Origin: Geminicoccaceae bacterium
GTDB lineage: Bacteria > Pseudomonadota > Alphaproteobacteria > Geminicoccales > Geminicoccaceae
NCBI GenBank assembly: GCA_023512415.1
Contig: JAILZQ010000010.1
Span: forward strand, 1 to 36,314
Length of the DNA: 36,314 nucleotides
Reading direction: 5' to 3'
The notes under the pieces were generated by a model that saw nothing but the letters and a program-made list of their open reading frames with translations, had not been told where the DNA came from and did not search any database. Numbering within the stretch: the first letter of the stretch is position 1; each line of letters starts with the position of its first letter. Positions 24,083-30,495 of this stretch are shown here, piece after piece. The position numbers and the translations under genes were made by a program.

Positions 24083-24331
24083 ATGACGCCGCCCGCCCCG
24101 GACAGCCGCCCGACCTTGAGCGAGATCGCCAAGATCGTGCGCGACGACGACCCCGAGAAACTGGCCCGGATCCTGGCCACGGGGGCGACGATCGCCGAGA
24201 TCGAGAAGGCGGTCTTGTGGGCGAGCGGGGCCGAGGACGTGCTCGGCGAGGCGCCGCACCCGCTCGAAGGGGCGGCCGCCCTCGTCTACGACATCTTGAC
24301 GGCGGACGCGCCCGAGGAAGAGCGCCGCTGA
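24083..24331 (+). CDS. Small hypothetical protein (82 aa)
   Basis: A short acidic, helical protein with the sequence pattern SEIAKIVRDDDPEKLARILATGATIAEIEKAVLWASG. Two adjacent ATGs exist (24080 and 24083); GGAG is six bases before the second, which is preferred. It lies 52 bp behind the Usp-like gene and 34 bp ahead of the host-attachment-family gene on the same strand. No family is recognised; the helical repeats could mediate protein contacts. Confidence 0.65.
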   Translation: MTPPAPDSRPTLSEIAKIVRDDDPEKLARILATGATIAEIEKAVLWASGAEDVLGEAPHPLEGAAALVYDILTADAPEEERR

Positions 24332-24340
24332 GCCTTCGCG

Positions 24341-24352
24341 CCGTTGCAACGG
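24341..24352. promoter_or_regulatory. Palindrome CCGTTGCAACGG before the host-attachment gene
   Basis: Perfect 12 bp palindrome in the 34 bp gap upstream of the gene at 24366, immediately before its GGGGGA ribosome-binding stretch. It could be an operator or a small RNA hairpin. A related TTGCAACG occurs again near 27176. Confidence 0.35.
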
Positions 24353-24365
24353 GGGACCGATCGCG

Positions 24366-24806
24366 ATGCCGAACCGGACGATGTGGGTGGTGGTGGCCGA
24401 CGGGGCGCGGGCCCGGATCTTCCAGGGCGATCCCAAGGTGGGCGGGCTCGAGCTCGTGATGCCCGAACTCACCGGCCGCGGCCGCGAGAAGGGCTCGGAG
24501 CTGTTGGCCGACCGTCCGGGTCGGAGCGTCGATTCGAGCCATGTCGGCAATCGCCACGCCATGGAGCCCTCGACCGACCCCAAGGAGGTCGAGAAGGAGC
24601 GCTTCGCCCGCGAGCTCGCCACGACCCTCGAGGCTGCCGCCAACGAGGGCCGGTTCGCCCGGCTGATGCTCGTGGCCCCACCCAAGATGCTGGGCGAGCT
24701 GCGCGAGCTGATCTCCGAGAAGGTCAAGGAGAAGGTCGTCAAGGAGGTCGACAAGGACCTCACCTGGGTCTCGGTGCACGAGCTGCCCGGGCATCTGCGG
24801 GATTGA
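24366..24806 (+). CDS. Host attachment family protein
   Basis: A 146-residue member of the family named after a protein needed for plant-cell attachment in Agrobacterium-like bacteria; it shares a fold with archaeal/eukaryotic release-factor-like domains. Visible hallmarks are WVVVADGARARIFQGD at the N terminus, a central loop with SSHVGNRHAMEPSTDPKEVEKERFARELA, and FARLMLVAPPKMLGELREL near residue 100. The actual function in non-symbiotic bacteria is unknown; members frequently neighbour stress genes, as here. No signal peptide is seen, so it is likely cytoplasmic. Confidence 0.88.
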   Translation: MPNRTMWVVVADGARARIFQGDPKVGGLELVMPELTGRGREKGSELLADRPGRSVDSSHVGNRHAMEPSTDPKEVEKERFARELATTLEAAANEGRFARLMLVAPPKMLGELRELISEKVKEKVVKEVDKDLTWVSVHELPGHLRD

Positions 24807-24845
24807 CGCCCGCTTCCCGCCGGTCGGCGCGCGCGAGGGGGAAAG

Positions 24846-25946
24846 ATGAAGGAGATCCGCACGGTCGGGATCGTCGGCACCGGCACGATGGGCACCGGCA
24901 TCGCGACCAACGTGGCCCAGCACGGGATCGCGGTCCGGCTCTACGACGCCCGCCCGGAAGCGGCGCAGGCCGCGATCGCGCAAGCGAAGGCGTTCTGGGC
25001 GAAAAGCGTGGAGCGCGGGCGGCTGGCCGCGGCGGCGGCCGAAGAAGCGGCCGGCCGGCTCGCGGTGGCGAGCGGGCTCGGCGAGCTCGCCGGCGCGGAT
25101 CTCGTGATCGAAGCGATCTTCGAGGATTTCGAGCTGAAGGCCCGGCTGTTCGAAGAGCTCTCGCGGCTCTTGCCCGCCGACACGCTGATCGCGACCAACA
25201 CGAGCTGTCTTCGGGTGAGCGAGCTCGCCCGCCACGTGGCCCGCCCCGAGCGCTTCTTGGGTCTGCACTATTTCAGCCCGGCGCAGATCAACCCGATCGT
25301 CGAGGTGGTGCGCGGCGAGGCGACGGCCCCCGCGACCGTGGAGGCCGGGCTCGCCTTCTGCCGGGCGACCGGCAAAAAGCCGATCACCTGCAAGGACGCC
25401 TACGGGTTCGCGATCAACCGCTTCTTCTGCCCCTACACGAACGAGGCCTGCCGGCTCCTCGACGAGGGGCTCGCGAGCACGGCCGAGGTCGACGCGGTGG
25501 CCGAGGAGGCGGTGGGGGCGGCGGCCGGGCCGTTCCGCGTGCAGAATCTGATCAAGCCGCGGATCAATCTCCACGCGATCCGCAACCTGGCCCCGCTCGG
25601 GCCCTTCTACGCCCCGGCCAGGAGCCTGATCGAGGTCGGCGAGGCCGATCGGAATTGGGAGATCGGGGAGGTGGGCGAGATCCCGCCCGAGCGGCGGGCG
25701 GCGATCCGCGACCGGCTCCGGCTCGGCGTGTTCCTGGCCGTGCTGCAAGAGCTCGACGAGGGGGTCGCGGTGCCGGCCGACATCGACACGGGTGCCCGCG
25801 AGGCACTCCGCTTCGCCAAGCCGCCCTGCGCGCTCATGAACGAGCTCGGCCGGGCCGAGGTCGAACGGATCCTCGCCCCGGCGCTCGCCCGCTACGGCCT
25901 CCCCCGGCCCGCTTCACTCGACCGGGTGGGGCATCTCACGAGCTGA
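24846..25946 (+). CDS. 3-hydroxyacyl-CoA dehydrogenase
   Basis: NAD-dependent oxidation of 3-hydroxyacyl-CoA, 366 residues. The cofactor motif GTGTMGTGIA is at 11-20; the catalytic pair His141 (LGLHYFSPAQINP) and Glu153 are 12 apart as in the family. Two C-terminal helical 3HCDH-type units follow, the second with REALRFAKPPCALMNELG. The ATG at 24846 has GAGGGGGA upstream. A TetR gene follows after 6 bp, so the two are probably co-transcribed. Possible substrates include 3-hydroxybutyryl-CoA, which would fit the phasin nearby; this is inference. Confidence 0.9.
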   Translation: MKEIRTVGIVGTGTMGTGIATNVAQHGIAVRLYDARPEAAQAAIAQAKAFWAKSVERGRLAAAAAEEAAGRLAVASGLGELAGADLVIEAIFEDFELKARLFEELSRLLPADTLIATNTSCLRVSELARHVARPERFLGLHYFSPAQINPIVEVVRGEATAPATVEAGLAFCRATGKKPITCKDAYGFAINRFFCPYTNEACRLLDEGLASTAEVDAVAEEAVGAAAGPFRVQNLIKPRINLHAIRNLAPLGPFYAPARSLIEVGEADRNWEIGEVGEIPPERRAAIRDRLRLGVFLAVLQELDEGVAVPADIDTGAREALRFAKPPCALMNELGRAEVERILAPALARYGLPRPASLDRVGHLTS

Positions 25947-25952
25947 GACCCC

Positions 25953-26567
25953 GTGGCCCGGCGACCGCCGCAGGCCGAGCCCGCGGTCGATCCGGACCGG
26001 ATCCTCGAGGTCGCGCTCGCCCTCGCCGAGGAGAACGGCTTCGAGCAGCTCCGGCTGAGCGAGGTCGCCGAGCGGGCGGGCGTGACCCTTCCCGAGGTCG
26101 CGGCCCGGTTCCCGGATACCAACGCCATCGCCGATGCCTGGTTCGCCCGCGCCCTCGATGCGGTCTGGGCGAGCCCGCCCGAGCTCCTGGCCGACCCCGA
26201 CCCCGCGGTCCGGCTCGAGCGGGTGATGCTCCGCTGGTTCGAGGCGCTCGCGCCGCACCGGGTCCTGACCGGCGCCATGATCCGGGCCAAGCTCTGGCCG
26301 TCGCACCCGCACCATTGGGTGCCGATGATCTTCGCCCTCTCGCGCCTGGTGCACGCTTTCCTCGACGTGGCCCGCATACCCGGTCGCGGTGCCGAACGCG
26401 CCGCCCAGGAGATCGGCGGGACGCTTTTGACCCTCGAAACGCTCGCCGTGTTCCTGACCGATCCGACCCCCGAGCTCGAGCGGACGCGCGCCGTGCTGCA
26501 CCGCAGCCTCGAGGGTGGCGTGGCGGTCCTGCGCAGGGTCGGCCCGTTCCTCGCCCGGATCGGCTGA
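25953..26567 (+). CDS. TetR-family transcriptional regulator
   Basis: A 204-residue protein starting with GTG at 25953. The N-terminal helix-turn-helix is readable: DRILEVALALAEENGFEQLRLSEVAERAGVTLPEVAARFPDTNAI, the standard TetR layout with a slightly unusual recognition helix. The rest is helical and hydrophobic, fitting a ligand-binding domain. It follows the dehydrogenase gene by six bases and precedes the phasin gene by 134 bp. Likely local regulation of the dehydrogenase; an acyl-CoA-type ligand is a guess. Confidence 0.78.
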   Translation: MARRPPQAEPAVDPDRILEVALALAEENGFEQLRLSEVAERAGVTLPEVAARFPDTNAIADAWFARALDAVWASPPELLADPDPAVRLERVMLRWFEALAPHRVLTGAMIRAKLWPSHPHHWVPMIFALSRLVHAFLDVARIPGRGAERAAQEIGGTLLTLETLAVFLTDPTPELERTRAVLHRSLEGGVAVLRRVGPFLARIG

Positions 26568-26576
26568 ACCCGACGG

Positions 26577-26595
26577 CTGCGGCTGCAGGTCGCAG
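26577..26595. promoter_or_regulatory. TGC-rich near-palindrome upstream of the phasin gene
   Basis: CTGCG-G-CTGCAG-GT-CGCAG (26577-26595) is a nested, near-symmetrical inverted repeat just past the TetR stop and about 60 bp before the larger TGC palindrome at the phasin promoter. It may be a second binding site for the same regulator. Confidence 0.35.
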
Positions 26596-26635
26596 CGAGG
26601 CGATCCGGATTCGCCTCACACGGGCGTTCCACCCC

Positions 26636-26665
26636 TTGAACGGGCCTGCTGCGCTGCGATATGCA
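26636..26665 (+). promoter_or_regulatory. Predicted phasin promoter
   Basis: TTGAAC (26636-26641) lies 18 bp before TATGCA (26660-26665; or 17 bp before ATATGC). The site is 37 bp upstream of the phasin ATG and is embedded in the TGC palindrome at 26647-26680, which would let a repressor cover the -10 region. Confidence 0.45.
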
Positions 26666-26680
26666 TTGTGCAGCGCAGCA
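26647..26680. promoter_or_regulatory. TGC-rich inverted repeat, likely PhaR-type operator
   Basis: TGCTGCGCTGC (26647-26657) and GCAGCGCAGCA (26670-26680) are a perfect 11 bp inverted repeat with a 12-base centre GATATGCATTGT. PhaR, the PHA-responsive repressor of alphaproteobacteria such as Paracoccus and Rhodobacter, is known to bind TGC-rich sequences at phasin promoters. The position over the -10 region fits repression. The regulator itself is not in this window. Confidence 0.6.
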
Positions 26681-26701
26681 AACCGGCCAGAGGAGGGCTC
26701 G

Positions 26702-27073
26702 ATGACTGCCAAGACCGCTTCGCCCGTGATGCCCAAGTTCGACATCGAGGCCTGGGTCGCCCTGCACAAGGCGAACCTGGAGACCGCGGTCGCCGCCCAG
26801 AAGATCGTCTTCGACTTCTGGCAGACGGTCGCCAAGCGCCAGGTCGAGATGATGAAGGAGTCGTTCGCCAAGTTCGACGGCTTCGTGAAGGGCTTCGACG
26901 CCAAGAAGCAGCCCAAGGAGTATGTCGAGGACGCCAAGGCCGTGCTCGAGAAGGCCATGGCCGACGCCAAGGAGACGCTCGATCTGGGCATGAAGGCGCA
27001 GGCCGAGGTGGTCGACCTCCTGGTCAAGCGCGCGACGGCCAACCTCGACGAGGTCAAGTCGCTCGCCGCCTGA
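26702..27073 (+). CDS. Phasin family protein
   Basis: Small helical protein of 123 residues that coats polyhydroxyalkanoate granules. It has the family pattern of amphipathic helices without cysteines: FDIEAWVALHKANLETAVAAQKIVFDFWQ, RQVEMMKESFAKFDGF, and a C-terminal helix KETLDLGMKAQAEVVDLLVKRATANLDEVK. AGGAGGG precedes the ATG at 26702. It appears to be a single-gene unit with its own promoter, a TGC-rich operator and a strong terminator. Lysine-rich codon use and moderate length fit an abundantly made protein. Confidence 0.88.
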   Translation: MTAKTASPVMPKFDIEAWVALHKANLETAVAAQKIVFDFWQTVAKRQVEMMKESFAKFDGFVKGFDAKKQPKEYVEDAKAVLEKAMADAKETLDLGMKAQAEVVDLLVKRATANLDEVKSLAA

Positions 27074-27104
27074 TCGGCCGAGCGAACCGTTCCGTTCGAC
27101 ATAC

Positions 27105-27138
27105 GGCCCCGGCGGCCCCCGCCGGGGCCTCGTCGTTT
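27105..27138 (+). terminator. Intrinsic terminator after the phasin gene
   Basis: GGCCCCGGCGG (27105-27115) and CCGCCGGGGCC (27119-27129) form a perfect 11 bp stem with a CCC loop, followed by TCGTCGTTT. The T run is short but the stem is very strong. Confidence 0.7.
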
Positions 27139-27244
27139 CTCGGACAGGAAGCGGCCGACTCCTCGCGCAGCGATTGCAACGCTCGCCGGCTTGCGCCACA
27201 AGGGCGACCCGCGGCACCACGCCGCTCGTTCTCGGAGACCGCTC

Positions 27245-28141
27245 ATGGCGTTGCGCGAGCCCGAGTCGCACGTGCCCTTGCCGTCGGCGCGCGAGGAGGC
27301 GCTGCGCGAGCCACCGCGGCCCGACACCCCGCAGACCCGCTCGCCGAGCTACCGGCTCGCCTTCACCGACATCGACTTCCTGCTGCGCGAAGAGCTCCGC
27401 CCCGTCCGGCTGCAGCTCGAGCTCTTGAAGCCCGAGCTCGAGCTGCAGCGCCACGGGATCGAATCGACCATCGTCGTGTTCGGCAGCGCGCGGATCGTCG
27501 AGCCTGCCGAAGCGCGGCGTCGCCGACTCGAAGCCGAAGCGGAGGCCCGCGCCCGACCGGACGATGCGGCAGCCGCCCGTCGCCTTGCGATCGCCACCCG
27601 GCTCGAGCAGCTTTCGCGCCACTACGAGGAGGCCCGCCGGTTCGCCGCCCTTGTCTCGCGCGAAAGCCGCGACGGCGACCGGCATCGTTACGTCATCGTC
27701 ACGGGCGGCGGGCCGGGGATCATGGAGGCCGCCAATCGTGGTGCGTCGGAGGCCGGGGCGCCCACGATCGGCCACAACATCGTGTTGCCGCAGGAACAGG
27801 CCCCCAATGCTTGGGTGACGCCGGAGCTCTGCTTCCGCTTCCACTATTTCGCGCTCCGGAAGATGCATCTTTTGACCCGTGCCAGGGCACTGGTCGTGTT
27901 CCCCGGTGGCTACGGCACACTGGATGAGCTCTTCGAGACGCTTTGCCTCATCCAGACCAAGAAAGCGCGATCGATACCGGTGCTGCTCTTCGACGAGAAT
28001 TATTGGAGGAGCATCGTCGATTTCGAGGCGATGGTCGAGCAGGGCGTGATCGACGAGCACGACCTCGCGATCTTCCGCTTCGTGGAGACCGCGGAGCAGG
28101 CTTGGCAGGTGATCCGCGAGCACTACGCAGCGCGCGAATGA
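27245..28141 (+). CDS. LOG-family nucleotide 5'-monophosphate nucleosidase
   Basis: TIGR00730-like Rossmann-fold protein of 298 residues. LOG enzymes release the base from nucleoside 5'-monophosphates, and in plants and some bacteria produce cytokinins. The core motifs are TGGGPGIMEAANRGA (153-167) and PGGYGTLDE (220-228). An N-terminal region of about 70 residues and a charged insertion (EARRRRLEAEAEARARPDD) make it longer than simple LOG proteins and closer to the large bacterial type. GGAG is seven bases before the ATG at 27245; the ORF-track start at 27191 is less likely. Cytoplasmic; role in nucleotide turnover under stress is inferred. Confidence 0.88.
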   Translation: MALREPESHVPLPSAREEALREPPRPDTPQTRSPSYRLAFTDIDFLLREELRPVRLQLELLKPELELQRHGIESTIVVFGSARIVEPAEARRRRLEAEAEARARPDDAAAARRLAIATRLEQLSRHYEEARRFAALVSRESRDGDRHRYVIVTGGGPGIMEAANRGASEAGAPTIGHNIVLPQEQAPNAWVTPELCFRFHYFALRKMHLLTRARALVVFPGGYGTLDELFETLCLIQTKKARSIPVLLFDENYWRSIVDFEAMVEQGVIDEHDLAIFRFVETAEQAWQVIREHYAARE

Positions 28142-28180
28142 TCGGACAGAAATTCATCTGATGGTTGCTACACGGCGAGC

Positions 28181-28196
28181 CCGCTGCTAGCAGCGG
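28181..28196. promoter_or_regulatory. Perfect 16 bp palindrome CCGCTGCTAGCAGCGG
   Basis: Located in the 86 bp between the LOG-family gene and the metallo-beta-lactamase-fold gene, 31 bp before the latter's start. It is TGC-rich like the phasin operator and could be a regulator site or a small hairpin in the transcript. Confidence 0.4.
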
Positions 28197-28227
28197 CGCG
28201 CGTCGAAGTCGCCTCGCGGGAGACGGG

Positions 28228-29805
28228 ATGCCGATCCGCCTCACCTTCCACCGTGGAGCCTCGACGGCCACCGGAAGCTGCTTCCTCTTCGAGCACGACC
28301 GCGGCCGCTTCCTGGTCGATTGCGGGCTGTTCCGAGGAACCCGCACCCTCGCCGCGCTCAACCACCGCGATCCACCCTTCGCCGCCGCGAGCCTCGACTT
28401 CGTGCTGCTCACCAGCGCCCGACCGGATCGCGCCGGGCTATTGCCCGCGCTCCTGCGGGCCGGTCTGCGCGGCCCGATCATGGCCTGCGAGCCCACTGCA
28501 GAGCTGCTCGGCTTCGTCCTCCCCGACCTCGCCGATCGCCTCGCCGAAGAGGCCGCCGAGCGCAACGCCCGGGCCCGTCGCCGCGGCCTGCCCGAGACCC
28601 GGCCGATCTTCTCGCCGAACGATGCGGCCCGCTGCCTCGAGCGGCTCGAGGCTTGCGACGCCGGCCGATGGTTCGAGCCCGGGCCCGGCGTTCGAGCCCG
28701 CTTCTGGGCAGCTCCGGGCGCACACGCCGCGAGCGCGCTCGAGCTCCTCGTCGAGGACGGTAGCGGGCCGCCGCAACGGCTGTCGATCTCGGGCGAGATC
28801 GGGTCGCTCGACCCCCGGAACCCGGCCGGGCCTTCCGGGGTCGACCAGCTGATCGTCGAGTGTACCGGCTGCGGCCGGGAGTCCGGCGAGGCGAGCCGCG
28901 ACGAGCGCCGTGGGGAGCTCCTCCGCGAGATCGGCGAGGCGCTCGCCGCCGGTGGGCCGGTGCTGATCCCGGCCTTCGAGGCCGAGCAGGGTCGCGAGCT
29001 CCTCTCGGTGCTCCTCGATGCGATCGAGCGCGGCGAGCTCCCCGAGGTTCCGGTGATCGTCGACACGCCGCGCGCCGGTGCGGCGATCCGCACCTTCGCT
29101 CGCCAAGGGCCGGGTCTCGCCGCACCGATCGATCCGGCCCGTCTCTTCGCGAGCGCGCGGCTCGTTCTCGCCGAGAGCGGCGAGACGAGCGCCGTGCTCG
29201 AGGGCGCCGCCGGCCGAGCCGTCATCCTCGCCTCGAACGGGCTCGACGGCGGCGGGCGGCTCGGCCGGCATCTGCGCGAGCATCTCTGGCGACCGCAGGC
29301 CACCTTGCTGTTCATCGGCCATCAACCGCCCGGCGGGCTCGGCCAGGTCATCCTCTCGGGTGAGCGGCGGGTGCGGATCGCCGGAGAGGAGACCGCGGTC
29401 CGCGCCCGGATCCGCCGCACCGATGCGCTGGCCGGCCACGCCGACCGCCGCGCCTTGCTCGCCTGGATCCTGGAGCGCGGCCCGATCGCCGGCTCGATCT
29501 TCCTGGTCCGCGGCGAGGAGGCCGCCGGCGCCGCGCTGCGCGCTCACCTCGCGGCCGAGGGCGTCGACCCCTTGCGGATCGTCGTTCCCGAACTCGACCA
29601 GCGCTTCCTGCTCGTCCGGGGCGGCAGGGCCGAGCCCCTGCCCGGCCCGCGCCGCCTCGAGCCCCGCTTCGTCGGTGCCGCCGCCGACTGGCACAACGCC
29701 TATGCGCGGCTCCTGCTCGACATCGCCGAGGAGGTCCGGCAGCTGCCCGACGATCGCTCGCGCCTCGAGCTGCTCGGACGGCTGCGCCGGACGCTGCGCG
29801 CGTGA
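28228..29805 (+). CDS. Beta-CASP metallo-beta-lactamase-fold protein lacking zinc ligands
   Basis: A 525-residue homologue of RNA-processing beta-CASP nucleases (RNase J/CPSF type with C-terminal specificity domain). The fold is readable: FLVDCGLFRG (28-37), LDFVLLTSARPDRAGLLP (57-73), SGEIGSLDPRNP, VPVIVDTPRAGAAIRTFA, ASNGLDGGGRLGRHL and AGHADRRALLAWI. The zinc-binding HxHxDH is replaced by S63-A-R65-P-D67-R68, the usual GH of the third motif is gone, and SGD has become SGE190. Only the late His-Ala-Asp is kept. The reading frame is intact over the whole length, with GGGAG before the ATG, so it looks like a maintained pseudoenzyme and not a decaying gene. RNA or protein binding without cleavage is plausible. 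Confidence 0.85.
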   Translation: MPIRLTFHRGASTATGSCFLFEHDRGRFLVDCGLFRGTRTLAALNHRDPPFAAASLDFVLLTSARPDRAGLLPALLRAGLRGPIMACEPTAELLGFVLPDLADRLAEEAAERNARARRRGLPETRPIFSPNDAARCLERLEACDAGRWFEPGPGVRARFWAAPGAHAASALELLVEDGSGPPQRLSISGEIGSLDPRNPAGPSGVDQLIVECTGCGRESGEASRDERRGELLREIGEALAAGGPVLIPAFEAEQGRELLSVLLDAIERGELPEVPVIVDTPRAGAAIRTFARQGPGLAAPIDPARLFASARLVLAESGETSAVLEGAAGRAVILASNGLDGGGRLGRHLREHLWRPQATLLFIGHQPPGGLGQVILSGERRVRIAGEETAVRARIRRTDALAGHADRRALLAWILERGPIAGSIFLVRGEEAAGAALRAHLAAEGVDPLRIVVPELDQRFLLVRGGRAEPLPGPRRLEPRFVGAAADWHNAYARLLLDIAEEVRQLPDDRSRLELLGRLRRTLRA

Positions 29806-29903
29806 CATACCGGAAGGCTGCAACAGGATGTGGCTCTGTCGCGTTCGGGTGACACCCTTAACGCTGCACCCGCCAAGATCGCTCGTGGCCGTTTCCGCCT
29901 CTT

Positions 29904-29940
29904 GCCGGCCGGTCACCGTCCCGTCACGGTGCGCGCCGGC
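29904..29940 (+). promoter_or_regulatory. Two-part stem-loop upstream of the 29979 gene
   Basis: GCCGGC (29904-29909) pairs with GCCGGC (29935-29940), and inside it CACCGT (29914-29919) pairs with ACGGTG (29926-29931) around a CCCGTC loop. It lies between the metallo-beta-lactamase-fold gene and the next small gene. No T run; a weak terminator or leader structure. Confidence 0.4.
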
Positions 29941-29978
29941 AGGGAGGGCACCCGAGCGGCCGACGCTGGGTGATACGC

Positions 29979-30461
29979 ATGAGCGAGCAAGCTGGCGGTG
30001 AGTGGGCCACGGCCCGGTTGATCCGATCGGACGGGCTCGTCCGGATGGTACGGTGCTCGCTCGCCGCGGCCAACGACAATCGCCGCCGCGCCGAGCGCGG
30101 TGCGGTCTCGCTGGCCCGCGCGGTCGTGGCCACGGGCGGCGCCCCGGGCCGTCGGCCGCCCTTGCCGGCCACCGATCCGCCGGCACGGCGCCGCTGCGCC
30201 CCACCCGATCCCGCTTCGGGCCTCGCCACGACCTGGCTCGGCCAGAGCCTCGCCCTCTGGAGCACCGGCCTGGGTGCCGCCTGCCGCCTGCCGCCGATCG
30301 CCTCCGGTCTGGCCCTCTGGCGGGCCTGGAGCGAAGTGGGGCTCGCCGGGATGGCGACCTGCGCGAGCGTGGCGGCGAGCGGTGCCGAGCTCGCCGCCCT
30401 CACGATCGCCGGCATGTTGGGCGCGGCCGCACCGCGCCGCCGCTCGCCCGACCCCGGCTGA
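29979..30461 (+). CDS. Hypothetical protein (160 aa)
   Basis: No family recognised. The frame has strong third-position GC as in real genes here. The first half is basic and disordered (SLAAANDNRRRAERG, GRRPPLPATDPPARRR); the second half is Trp/Ala/Leu-rich (TTWLGQSLALWSTGLGAACRLPPIASGLALWRAW) and could form amphipathic or membrane-associated helices, a composition somewhat like small granule-associated proteins. The ATG at 29979 is preferred to a GTG at 29970. It closes the plus-strand stress/storage block and faces the molybdenum enzyme gene. Confidence 0.55.
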   Translation: MSEQAGGEWATARLIRSDGLVRMVRCSLAAANDNRRRAERGAVSLARAVVATGGAPGRRPPLPATDPPARRRCAPPDPASGLATTWLGQSLALWSTGLGAACRLPPIASGLALWRAWSEVGLAGMATCASVAASGAELAALTIAGMLGAAAPRRRSPDPG

Positions 30462-30482
30462 GCGGGCACGTCGCGACCCGCT
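30461..30482. terminator. Possible hairpin between convergent genes
   Basis: AGCGGG (30461-30466) and CCCGCT (30477-30482) form a 6 bp stem with a 10-base loop in the 34 bp gap between the convergent stop codons. There is no T run, so the assignment is weak. Confidence 0.3.
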
Positions 30483-30495
30483 GCCCGGCGGCCGC

